Shown in pieces: positions 1-6,574 of a stretch of DNA of 13,345 nucleotides. Source of the DNA: Chloroflexota bacterium (GTDB lineage Bacteria > Chloroflexota > Dehalococcoidia > Lucifugimonadales > Lucifugimonadaceae); the NCBI GenBank assembly GCA_016210435.1, contig JACQUF010000308.1, positions 1-13,345 of the forward strand, in the 5' to 3' direction. How positions within the stretch are numbered: the stretch's first letter is position 1; each line of letters begins with the position of its first letter. The notes under the pieces were generated by a model. It was given only the letters and a program-made list of their open reading frames with translations, ran no database searches and was not told the DNA's origin. The position numbers and the translations under genes were made by a program.

Positions 1-2
1 GG

Positions 3-380
3 TCACACCAGGCTCGACATCGCGACATGGCAGGCCGGTGACGGACGGCTCCTGCTAGATGGGTTGCGACGGCGATCCCATCTCAATTCTGATCGCCCGC
101 GCCCATGCACGTAATGCCCTGAAAGGCGGGGGCGCGCGTGCCCCCAGGGGCATGCGCGGTCAAACTCGATTTTCAGCTCGTCACGAATCAACCGATCTAT
201 GAGCCGCGAACGACGCAGGGCGTCGTACGCCATGCGGAACGCTCCGAGACGACCGGCAGAATTTCGCAGCTCCGATTTGGTGATCATGGCTTCGACGAAC
301 CCGGCCTCCCGTGAAAGGCGTGTATTCGACCCCCCGCGATCCCAGATCGTCGGCAAGATCGCCAGACCCTCCTGACCCAT
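3..380 (-). CDS. Doubtful 125-residue hypothetical protein
   Basis: An open frame of 125 codons with an ATG at 378-380. No Shine-Dalgarno sequence precedes that ATG, nor the internal ATG at 285-287. Residues about 32-75 (MITKSELRNSAGRLGAF onward) could form charged helices, but the C-terminal third is arginine- and proline-rich, as expected of a chance frame in GC-rich DNA. The gene would have to span the strong hairpin at 133-158. I recognise no family. It is either a small orphan gene, a remnant of a decayed gene, or not a gene; the last is most likely. Confidence 0.15.
   Translation of the reverse strand: MGQEGLAILPTIWDRGGSNTRLSREAGFVEAMITKSELRNSAGRLGAFRMAYDALRRSRLIDRLIRDELKIEFDRACPWGHARPRLSGHYVHGRGRSELRWDRRRNPSSRSRPSPACHVAMSSLV
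133..158. repeat. Near-perfect GC hairpin, 12-bp arms
   Basis: Left arm CGCGCGTGCCCC (133-144) and right arm GGGGCATGCGCG (147-158) pair over 12 positions, 11 Watson-Crick and one G-T, around a 2-base centre (CA). No run of T follows on either strand, so it is not a standard intrinsic terminator. It could be a terminator without a U-tract, a protein-binding palindrome, or one copy of a dispersed repeat. Confidence 0.6.
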
Positions 381-486
381 GACTGAAGCAGCAGGTGGCG
401 TCCCGTTCTATTGAACCGTATTATGAGACCTATACACGGCGTTTACCCACATGGCACGGATCACTCGGATCGAGGACTAATACCGG

Positions 487-1302
487 ATGAATCCCGGGAA
501 ACCGGACCAGCGTGCGTCGACCATCTACATGTCGGCCGAGACGGCGGCGCGAGCTCGCGCCATCGAGAAGCGGACGGGAACTAAGAGCGGACGTCTCATC
601 CGCGAGTTTCTGGAGAACTATTCGCGGCTTCTAGAACTCGGGATGCCCGCCAGCATCTCCGCTGCCACGTTCGTGATGCCGGCGGTTGCTCCCTGGAAGG
701 TGGAATCGGCCGTACCATTCCGCGGCGATAGCGACAAATTTCGAAGCGTCGATATCTGGCAAGGGATACTTGATCACCTCGATCCGCTTCCGCCACGCAT
801 CTTCTTGATGGGGCGCACCCTGGTTCATCCCATCACCAATCACGAAGAACAGTGCAGGCGCTACATCCGCCTAGGTGGGGTTCTCCACATCCTCTTGCAA
901 GGCGACCTGGCAGCCGGCATCGAAGATGACGAGCGAATAGTGGCCGCGTCGAACTCGCCATTGAACAGGCTGAAATTGGGGAGCCGCGAGAAGACGTTCG
1001 GCGTGCTGGCGCGGCTATTGGACGGGGCAGAGCCGGACCAGATCGTCGTCCGCAACAGCGGCCAGATGTGGATCATGAACAACCTCGGGATCGTGTTCAG
1101 GCGTGACGGCCTTCTGGACGTCGTACTCGAAGTGCGGTATTCGGAAACAGGACACTACCGCTCGATCAATGTCGTTCTGACCGCGCGACAGAACCCGGCC
1201 GACCCGCTCTATGAGCTGGTCGTGCGGCCTATCGAAGACTGCTGGCTCACCTCGATACCCGAGTACCGGATCAGCGCCCAGACGGCAGGACACACCGCCT
1301 AG
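487..1302 (+). CDS. Ribbon-helix-helix-like protein with unknown C-terminal domain, putative regulator
   Basis: 271 residues from ATG 487, with GAGGA at 472-476 ten bases upstream. Residues 10-46 match the plan of a MetJ/Arc-type DNA-binding fold: a short strand (STIYM, 11-15), a first helix (16-30), a turn (GTKSG, 31-35) and a second helix (RLIREFLENYSRLLE, 36-50). A linker follows, then a domain of about 180 residues (roughly 86-265) containing RIFLMGRTLVHP (104-115), a GGVLHILLQGD strand (130-140) and a conserved-looking QIVVRNSGQMWIMNNLG segment (185-201). That domain faintly recalls PLD-like sensor/effector folds, but no HKD motif is present and I do not recognise the family. The gene is monocistronic here and convergent with the transporter operon, sharing its stop tetranucleotide. 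It may control the locus, but nothing in the sequence proves that. That it is a real gene is likely; the function is inference. Confidence 0.7.
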   Translation: MNPGKPDQRASTIYMSAETAARARAIEKRTGTKSGRLIREFLENYSRLLELGMPASISAATFVMPAVAPWKVESAVPFRGDSDKFRSVDIWQGILDHLDPLPPRIFLMGRTLVHPITNHEEQCRRYIRLGGVLHILLQGDLAAGIEDDERIVAASNSPLNRLKLGSREKTFGVLARLLDGAEPDQIVVRNSGQMWIMNNLGIVFRRDGLLDVVLEVRYSETGHYRSINVVLTARQNPADPLYELVVRPIEDCWLTSIPEYRISAQTAGHTA

Positions 1303-2222
1303 AGTTGCTGTCGCAACCGCGGATCGAGTCGGTCTCTCAGCCAATCTCCGAGGAAGTTGAAGGCGAGTACCGTCAGGAAAATTGCCACGCCGGGGAAGAA
1401 AGTTATCCACCAGGCGCTGGCGATGTACTGGCGTCCTTCGGCAACCATGAGGCCCCAGGCAGGCGTCGGAGGGGGAATGCCGACCCCCAGGAAGCTGAGC
1501 ACCGACTCCGTTATGATCAACGTGCCGACGCGGAGACTTGCGATGACCATCACCGTGTTGATGACGCCCGGCCATATGTGCTTGTAAATGATCGACGCCG
1601 ATCCGGCGCCGGCGATCCTGGCCGCTGCCACATAATCACGGGTCTTGAGCTGAAGCGTCTCGCCCCTGACCTGCCTCGTGAACCCGCCCCAGCTGAAAAC
1701 GATCAACAGCATGACGATCACGGTCAGAGACTGGCCGAGAACGACCACGACGACGAGGGCGACCAATATGAACGGGACGGCGATTTCAAACTCGACGAAC
1801 CTCTGGATCGCCTCGTCAATGAGACCGCCGAAGTAACCCGAAACCATCCCGAGCACCGTGCCGCCTACCGCACCCGCGGCCAGCACGATTCCAGCAACCG
1901 TCAGCGAGATGCGAGTGCCGTAGATGACCCGGCTGAGTATGTCCCTCCCCACGGGGTCTGTGCCGAGGAGGTATTTCGTCGACCCTTCCGCATACCAGAC
2001 CGGTGGGAGATTGCGCTCGGTAAGCACGCCGTCGATTGGACTGTGCGGCGCGATCAGCGGGGCGAACAGGGCTGCGACGAGCATCACCAGGAGGATCAGG
2101 GCCGGAATCACCGGCCATCGCCTGAACTCCCTCCACGTTCGAACCAGCCAGGACATCCGCGGAACGGGCATTCCCACGGCGCGGAACGCTTCGGCGGTTC
2201 TTGGAGAGCTCGAGTATTCCAC
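1299..2222 (-). CDS. ABC transporter permease, DppC/OppC-like
   Basis: 307-residue inner-membrane subunit of a family-5 (peptide/nickel/oligosaccharide type) ABC importer. After a 35-residue cytoplasmic N-terminus comes the first membrane helix (about 38-58), then the family hallmark LGTDPVGRDILSRVIYGTR (86-104), further membrane helices, the EAA-type ATPase-contact loop (about 196-219, with AAARIAGAG) and the late motif FLGVGIPPPTPAWG (244-257). The C-terminus DRLDPRLRQQL is typical of the subgroup. It would dimerise with the DppB-like product just upstream. The start is a GTG at 2222, five bases after the upstream stop, with no clear Shine-Dalgarno, so coupled translation is likely; later ATGs at 2171 and 2156 have no better site. 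Its TAG overlaps the stop of the convergent gene ending at 1302. Substrate cannot be told from the permease. Confidence 0.95.
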   Translation of the reverse strand: MEYSSSPRTAEAFRAVGMPVPRMSWLVRTWREFRRWPVIPALILLVMLVAALFAPLIAPHSPIDGVLTERNLPPVWYAEGSTKYLLGTDPVGRDILSRVIYGTRISLTVAGIVLAAGAVGGTVLGMVSGYFGGLIDEAIQRFVEFEIAVPFILVALVVVVVLGQSLTVIVMLLIVFSWGGFTRQVRGETLQLKTRDYVAAARIAGAGSASIIYKHIWPGVINTVMVIASLRVGTLIITESVLSFLGVGIPPPTPAWGLMVAEGRQYIASAWWITFFPGVAIFLTVLAFNFLGDWLRDRLDPRLRQQL

Positions 2223-2227
2223 CGTCG

Positions 2228-3145
2228 CTACGTCAGCTTTATGCGGGGATCAATCATTACGTACGCGATATCGACGAACAGATTCGCAATGATGTACACC
2301 ACGGCGGTCAGCACGACGACCGCAGACATCAGAGGAAAGTCGTTATTGTTAACGGCCTGCACGCCCAGCCTCCCCAGGCCTGGCCACGCGAACACCGTCT
2401 CTGTCACCACGGCCCCGGTCACCAGCCCGGCCATCAGGAGACTGGCGTACGTCAACGGCGCGATAAGAGCGTTCCGGAAGGCGTGTTTCCAGATGATGCC
2501 CCTCTGCGAAACCCCCTTGGCTCTTGCGAGCTTGATGAATTCGCTGTCGAGTATTTCCAACATCGACGATCGAACCAGACGCAGCATTCCCGCGGCGGGG
2601 AACCACCCCAACGTGATGGTCGGCAGAATGTACGAAGACCAATCGCCGCGCCTGCCAGTCGGCAAGAGTTCCAGTTGCACCGCAAACAGCATGATCAGGA
2701 CGATGCCGACCCAGAAGCCGGGCATGGATTGACCCATAAGGGCGAATACACGTCCCACGTAGTCCCAGGGCGATCCGCGCCGGACCGCTGACAGCACGCC
2801 CAGAGGAATTGCAACAATCATCGTGAACGCGAATGCGGATCCCGCGAGCTGAAGGGTTGCCGGAACGCGCTCCCGGACAATTTCGAACGAGTCCCGCTTG
2901 AACCACAGCGAGCTGCCGAAATCGCCTCGGAGGGCCTTAGTAAACCAGGACCAGAACTGGACCACGATCGGTCGGTCCAGGCCCATCTTGCGCCCCCACG
3001 CCTCCCACTCTTCCTGGTTCGTGGTTTCGTTCATGTAGAGGAACCGCGGGTCGCCTGCGGCCCTTGACAGCACGAATAAAAAGACGGTCGCGCTCACGAG
3101 TACCAAGAGGGCAAGTACCACCCTGCGCGCTATGTAGCGGAGCAA
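2228..3145 (-). CDS. ABC transporter permease, DppB/OppB-like
   Basis: 305-residue inner-membrane partner of the DppC-like permease. It opens with MLRYIARRVVLALLVL, the usual first membrane helix of DppB proteins. A periplasmic stretch follows with the common GLDRPIVVQFWSWF and LRGDFGSSL segments (55-80), then five more membrane helices. The EAA loop is at about 202-228 (EFIKLARAKG through HAFRNALI), followed by TETVFAWPGLGRL (248-260) and a C-terminus MIDPRIKLT. The start is a TTG at 3143-3145, chosen because GAGGAG (minus strand; 3152-3157) lies six bases upstream and the protein then begins exactly as family members do. It lies 37 bases after the binding-protein stop and 5 before the next gene. 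No ATPase gene accompanies the pair. Confidence 0.95.
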   Translation of the reverse strand: MLRYIARRVVLALLVLVSATVFLFVLSRAAGDPRFLYMNETTNQEEWEAWGRKMGLDRPIVVQFWSWFTKALRGDFGSSLWFKRDSFEIVRERVPATLQLAGSAFAFTMIVAIPLGVLSAVRRGSPWDYVGRVFALMGQSMPGFWVGIVLIMLFAVQLELLPTGRRGDWSSYILPTITLGWFPAAGMLRLVRSSMLEILDSEFIKLARAKGVSQRGIIWKHAFRNALIAPLTYASLLMAGLVTGAVVTETVFAWPGLGRLGVQAVNNNDFPLMSAVVVLTAVVYIIANLFVDIAYVMIDPRIKLT

Positions 3146-3151
3146 GACGGG

Positions 3152-3157
3152 CTCCTC
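3152..3157 (-). promoter_or_regulatory. Ribosome binding site fixing a TTG start
   Basis: GAGGAG on the minus strand, six bases ahead of TTG at 3145. It supports the rare TTG start of the DppB-like permease. Confidence 0.6.
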
Positions 3158-3182
3158 ACGACTGTGGTTCGGGCGGTATCCC

Positions 3183-5091
3183 CTACTTCTTGACCTTCAA
3201 CGTCTCAGGCGCCGTGAAGTAGCGCCCGGGCATGAAGTGCGGCTTCCAATCTTCGATCCTGGAGCTGAGCATCCAGTGCTCTGGGACGGTGTAGAGCGTC
3301 ATCGAGAGATACCAATTCGACACGTAGTCCTGGAGGTCCACGTTGTTCTTAATCCTCTTCTGGAGGTCGGGCTCAGTGCGATTGGCGAAACTCAACGCCT
3401 GCATGTCGCATGGCAACTCTATGTGATCAAACGTGTTGCTTGGTCCGAAGTTGCCAAACTTCTGCTGATCGATGTTGCCGATGCTGCTGTGGCGGTACCA
3501 GATCCGGTTGTCCTGACCGTCGAAGTGCTTCGGTCTGGCGGCCGCATAGGCGGTCGAGTCGATCTTGACCGTGAGTCCGATTTGCCGCCACATCTGGGCG
3601 ATCGCGGCTCCTGCCTCAGGGTTGATCACGATGTGGTCGGGCGCCAGGTAGAACTCGAACTCGAACCCGTTGGAATAGCCCGCCTCCGCGAGCAGGGCCT
3701 TGGCCTTCGCCGGGTCGTGCGGGATCTCCCACGATTTCTTCCATTGAGGGTCTGACTTGACGAACCCTGAGATGGCTCCGTCGTCAAGCGCCAGGCCGCC
3801 AAAGATCGTGCTGATGATCGTCTTACGATCGATGGCCATGCCCAACGCCTGACGGACCTTCAGCGAACGCTTCATCGACGCAGTATCGGGATCGAACTTG
3901 AGATCGGTTCCCGTCTGGCCCTCGTACGGATTGCCGATGTACGGGTGCTTGTCGTCCGGGGTGAACGCGGGTCGAGGGAAAATGTCTTTACCGGTGTCGC
4001 ATTTCTTCAGTGCCCAGAAATTGCCGGCACCAATGTTCATTGTGTGCGGGAATTCACTCCCGCGGGCAACGACCTCTCGTGAACCGGAGACCTGCCTCTT
4101 CAGGTCGTTGATGAACTTGTTGGGGATTTCAATTATGTCGGTCTCGCCAGTGCGGAACGAAGCGACCCTCGCCAGGTCCTCCGGGATTTCGATGACCCTC
4201 ATCGACTTGATCTTCGCCGGTGCGCGCCAATGGGTCGGCAGCGCTTCAAGCTTTACCTCTTCGGCCGTCCGGTACGACAACACCTTGAAAGGGCCGGTGC
4301 CGAGGGGAGTAACGTTCGCCTTGGTTTCACCGAGACGGTCGTAGGCGAGCTTTGGATAAATCCACGGGGAGTGGGTGCGCAGGTTGGACATCCCGATTTC
4401 CCATGTAGGGTTGTACTTGCCTTTCTGGATGTTCATTTCGGCCGTGTAGTCGTCGATCTTCTTCCAGGTGTCCATCCACGTCCGCAGGCCGCTGATCCCC
4501 CAGAAGGTTGATCCTTCACGGAGCGCGTTGTTGTGGCTCCACACGACGTCGTCCGCGGTCACTTCACCCCAGTCGCCGTGGAATTTCACGCCCTTGCGGA
4601 TCTTGAACGTGACCTTGGACTGGTCCGGCGCAAGTGTCCAGGATTCTGCCATGCTCAGGCCCGGGTCAAGCTGCTCCTTGGCATTGGCCTGGATGAGGAA
4701 CTCAACGATTCCCCAGCTGGCGTAATGCTGCTCGAGGCCGACCCCCCCGAGCGCTGGCACGAACAACGGCGGTATGACCTTGGCAAGGCCCAGGGTCACT
4801 TCACCCTGTTGCGCCGGCGGCTGTCGGCGTCGCAGTCTGGACAACGACCACGGTCTGCTGGACGACCTTCTCGACCGGCTTTTCAACGACCACGGTCTGC
4901 TGGACGACCTTCTCGACCGGCTTTTCGACGACGACCGTCTGCACAACGGGCTTCTCGACTTGCTTCTCCACGACGACGGTCTGAACGACCGTTTCGGTGC
5001 CGCCACACGCGGCGGCGATCAGTCCAATGAGGGCGGATGCGCCGAATACTCCAAGGGCTGCTGGGACTCGAAGATGTCTTCTGTCGCGCAT
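3183..5091 (-). CDS. Family-5 solute-binding lipoprotein, apparently frameshifted in the linker
   Basis: Periplasmic or surface-tethered substrate receptor of the downstream permeases. The N-terminus lies in one frame from ATG 5091 (Shine-Dalgarno GAGG at 5098-5101, six bases away): a basic start (MRDRRHLR), a hydrophobic core and a lipobox-like LIAAAC with Cys29. About 50 residues of VVVEKPVEK-type repeats follow, then TATPTAAGATG and a stop at 4801-4803. The binding domain lies in the next frame: QQGEVTLGLAKVIPPLF, then a typical family-5 core (SWTLAPDQSKVTFKIRKGV, EVTADDVVWS) to a stop at 3183. The distance 5091-3183 is 1909 bases, one more than a multiple of three, so one extra base (or loss of two) in about 4804-4860 splits the gene. 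A simple base-calling or assembly error, or a recent mutation, is most likely. The open frame reaching up to 5006 in the body frame is Arg/Ser-rich and only a shadow of the repeats. Family 5 covers peptides, oligosaccharides and nickel; the ligand is unknown. Confidence 0.9.
4842..4995 (-). repeat. 42-bp tandem repeats encoding the lipoprotein linker
   Basis: Two identical 42-bp copies (4842-4883 and 4884-4925) are followed by a diverged copy (about 4926-4967) and a partial one to about 4995. Each unit encodes 14 residues, VVVEKPVEKVVQQT. The segment forms the stalk between the lipid-anchored cysteine and the binding domain, and lies directly before the frameshift. Such repeats are prone to copy-number change. 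Confidence 0.85.
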
Positions 5092-5133
5092 GACATACCT
5101 CACAAAGACTTCATCGCCCGACTCGACGACGCG

Positions 5134-5170
5134 GCAATTGATACACCGGGGGTTACGGGCTGTCAATTGC
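5134..5170 (-). promoter_or_regulatory. Promoter of the first binding-protein operon inside an inverted repeat
   Basis: On the minus strand, TTGACA (5161-5166), a 17-bp spacer and TATCAA (5138-5143) form a good sigma-70-type promoter. Transcription would begin near 5131 and give a leader of about 40 bases before ATG 5091. The whole element lies within a perfect inverted repeat, GCAATTGA (5134-5141) and TCAATTGC (5163-5170), with a 21-bp spacer. The same arrangement occurs at 12159-12195. An ATG at 5166 in frame with the lipoprotein lies within the -35 box, so it is not the start. Confidence 0.65.
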
Positions 5171-5386
5171 AGCCGAAACGGACTCCTATACTTTCCGAGT
5201 CACCGCGCATGCAAGGGTGCCGAACAAGCTACTGGACACGACATCCGACCCGGAGAAATAGCAACTTCGTCGAAGGGTATATATCCGATCAGTGAATCTT
5301 GCTATATGGCCGACGGCGGCGTAATGTCCATTCGGCCTTTCGCGAATGACGGTACTCGCCGCCCGAACGGCCGGTAAGGGAGAGCG
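5171..5386. promoter_or_regulatory. Divergent control region, catabolic-operon side
   Basis: No gene is seen. Going toward the gene at 5387 there is a weak plus-strand promoter candidate, TTGCTA (5299-5304), 17 bp, TAATGT (5322-5327). Just after it lies an inverted repeat CATTCG (5329-5334) and CGAATG (5343-5348) around 8 bases, placed where a repressor could act at the predicted start of transcription. A small palindrome CTTCG-T-CGAAG lies at 5265-5275. These are suggestions only. Confidence 0.35.
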
Positions 5387-6520
5387 GTGTCGAAGCTCAG
5401 GATCGCGGATTTCGAAACCTTCATCGCGAGCAGCTGGATGTTTGTTCGGATCACAACCGAGAACGGTACCCGCGGAGTCGGAGAATCGACCTTCTTTGGA
5501 TGGCCGCGCGCCGCGGAGGACGTCGCGCTGTCGTTCCGGGACTATTACATCGGGAACGACGCACTCCCGGTGGAACAGCACTGGCTGTGGATGCAACGCA
5601 ACAAGAACATGCGCGGTGGCGCCCTCGGTGGCGCAATAAGCGCGATCGACCAGGCGCTCTGGGATATCCGTGGCAAGCACTACGGGGCGCCGGTATATGA
5701 GCTCCTCGGCGGGCCGGTGCGGAATAAGGTGCGGGCTATGCTGGTGCTGGGCACCGGCACCAAAGACGAGGTTGCTGCGGAGGCGGCGAAGGCGGCCAGG
5801 GATGGCTACACGGCTGTGAAGGTCTTGCTCTTCCAGCACGACCACATCGACATGAGGCACGGCCGCCGAATCCAGGACCTGGTCGATCGCGCCGGGGCCG
5901 TCCGGGAATCAATCGGCTGGGACGTCGATATGGGCATCGAGATCCATCGCAACATGGCTGTCGGTGACTCGATCGTTTTGGCCCAGGAACTTGAGAAGGT
6001 TCGGCCGCTGTTCGTCGAAGACCCCGTGCCGCCAGACAGCGTGATGTCATTCGGAGAGGTCTCCAGGAAGGTGCGGGTTCCCATGGCCGCGGGCGAGCGG
6101 AACCTGAACATTTGGGAATTCCGGGAATACGTGGAATACGGCGGGGTGCATTTCATCAGGCCGGACGTCGGTCTGGCCGGCGGAATCACCCAGTGCAAGA
6201 AGATTTGCGCGCTTGCCGAGGCCCATCACCAGGGAGTCATCCCTCACGCCGTTCCCAACGGGCCGATCGCGACGGCCGCGCATGTCCAGCTTGGCTGCGC
6301 GGTCCCGAACTGGGAAGTGCAAGAGCATCGGCCGCAGGAGAAGCCTCCATTCAGCGACGTGGTCAACCGCGTGGTCCCTCTGGAGCGCGGCTATCTGTTG
6401 GCTCCGGAAGGACCAGGGCTGGGGATCGAACTCGACGAGGCGGGATTGAAGAAACACCCACAGTCGAAGGGCGGCGGGAAAACGCAACTTCGTGCCGACG
6501 GCTCGGTGGGTTTCAGGTAG
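5387..6520 (+). CDS. Mandelate racemase/muconate lactonizing enzyme family protein, galactonate dehydratase-like
   Basis: 377-residue cytosolic enolase-superfamily enzyme. Members remove a proton next to a carboxylate, held by Mg2+, to dehydrate or epimerise acid sugars and similar acids. The capping domain spans about 1-115; the barrel carries Lys145 (AVKVLLF), three expected metal ligands Glu185 (GIEIH), Glu211 (FVEDP) and Glu237 (AAGER), His187 in the GIEIH motif, the PDVGLAGGIT strand (259-268) and His287 (PHAVPNGPIA). Glu313 sits in the WEVQE segment. The layout and the GLGIELDEAGL end resemble D-galactonate dehydratase, where the first ligand is Asp. The substrate is not determined; sugar-acid dehydration is the best guess. 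It starts at GTG 5387 with GGGAG at 5378-5382, and is first gene of the plus-strand run. Confidence 0.93.
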   Translation: MSKLRIADFETFIASSWMFVRITTENGTRGVGESTFFGWPRAAEDVALSFRDYYIGNDALPVEQHWLWMQRNKNMRGGALGGAISAIDQALWDIRGKHYGAPVYELLGGPVRNKVRAMLVLGTGTKDEVAAEAAKAARDGYTAVKVLLFQHDHIDMRHGRRIQDLVDRAGAVRESIGWDVDMGIEIHRNMAVGDSIVLAQELEKVRPLFVEDPVPPDSVMSFGEVSRKVRVPMAAGERNLNIWEFREYVEYGGVHFIRPDVGLAGGITQCKKICALAEAHHQGVIPHAVPNGPIATAAHVQLGCAVPNWEVQEHRPQEKPPFSDVVNRVVPLERGYLLAPEGPGLGIELDEAGLKKHPQSKGGGKTQLRADGSVGFR

Positions 6521-6534
6521 GAGACGTTTCAGGA

Positions 6535-6554
6535 CCGGTCTTTTGGCCGACCGG
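6535..6554 (+). other. Stem-loop between the first two catabolic genes
   Basis: CCGGTC (6535-6540) and GACCGG (6549-6554) form a perfect 6-bp inverted repeat around TTTTGGCC. It lies in the 54-base gap, just upstream of the GGAGG (6562-6566) of the next gene. There is no T-run after it, so it is more likely an RNA-processing or translation-tuning element than a terminator, if it acts at all. Confidence 0.35.
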
Positions 6555-6574
6555 CTCCGGCGGAGGGGGATCCA

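Larger units (their letters stand above)
1..486. other. Left flank without a convincing gene
   Basis: No frame here gives a recognisable protein. What can be seen is a GC-rich hairpin at 133-158 and, just before the gene at 487, an AT-richer stretch with TTGAAC (411-416) and TATACA (431-436) separated by only 14 bp, which is too short for an ordinary sigma-70 promoter. A TATTAT at 419-424 has no matching -35 box. The promoter of the downstream gene therefore cannot be fixed. The stretch may be the end of a neighbouring unit lying to the left of the window. Confidence 0.5.

Noticed and set aside
1305..2732. A 475-codon plus-strand open frame opposite the two permeases
   Set aside because: It is antisense to two clearly recognisable permease genes, is rich in Arg/His/Asp/Pro as chance GC-rich frames are, crosses the boundary between the two genes and has no family features.
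3183..5006. Start of the first binding protein at the ATG ending at 5006
   Set aside because: It gives an Arg/Ser-rich N-terminus that is merely the tether repeats read in the wrong frame, without a signal peptide. The lipoprotein signal with a good ribosome site lies in the other frame from 5091.
5301..5330. Minus-strand promoter TGGACA-18 bp-TATAGC upstream of the first binding protein
   Set aside because: The TTGACA-17 bp-TATCAA pair at 5138-5166 is a better match, has a sensible 40-base leader and recurs at the second binding protein. A second, upstream promoter cannot be excluded.
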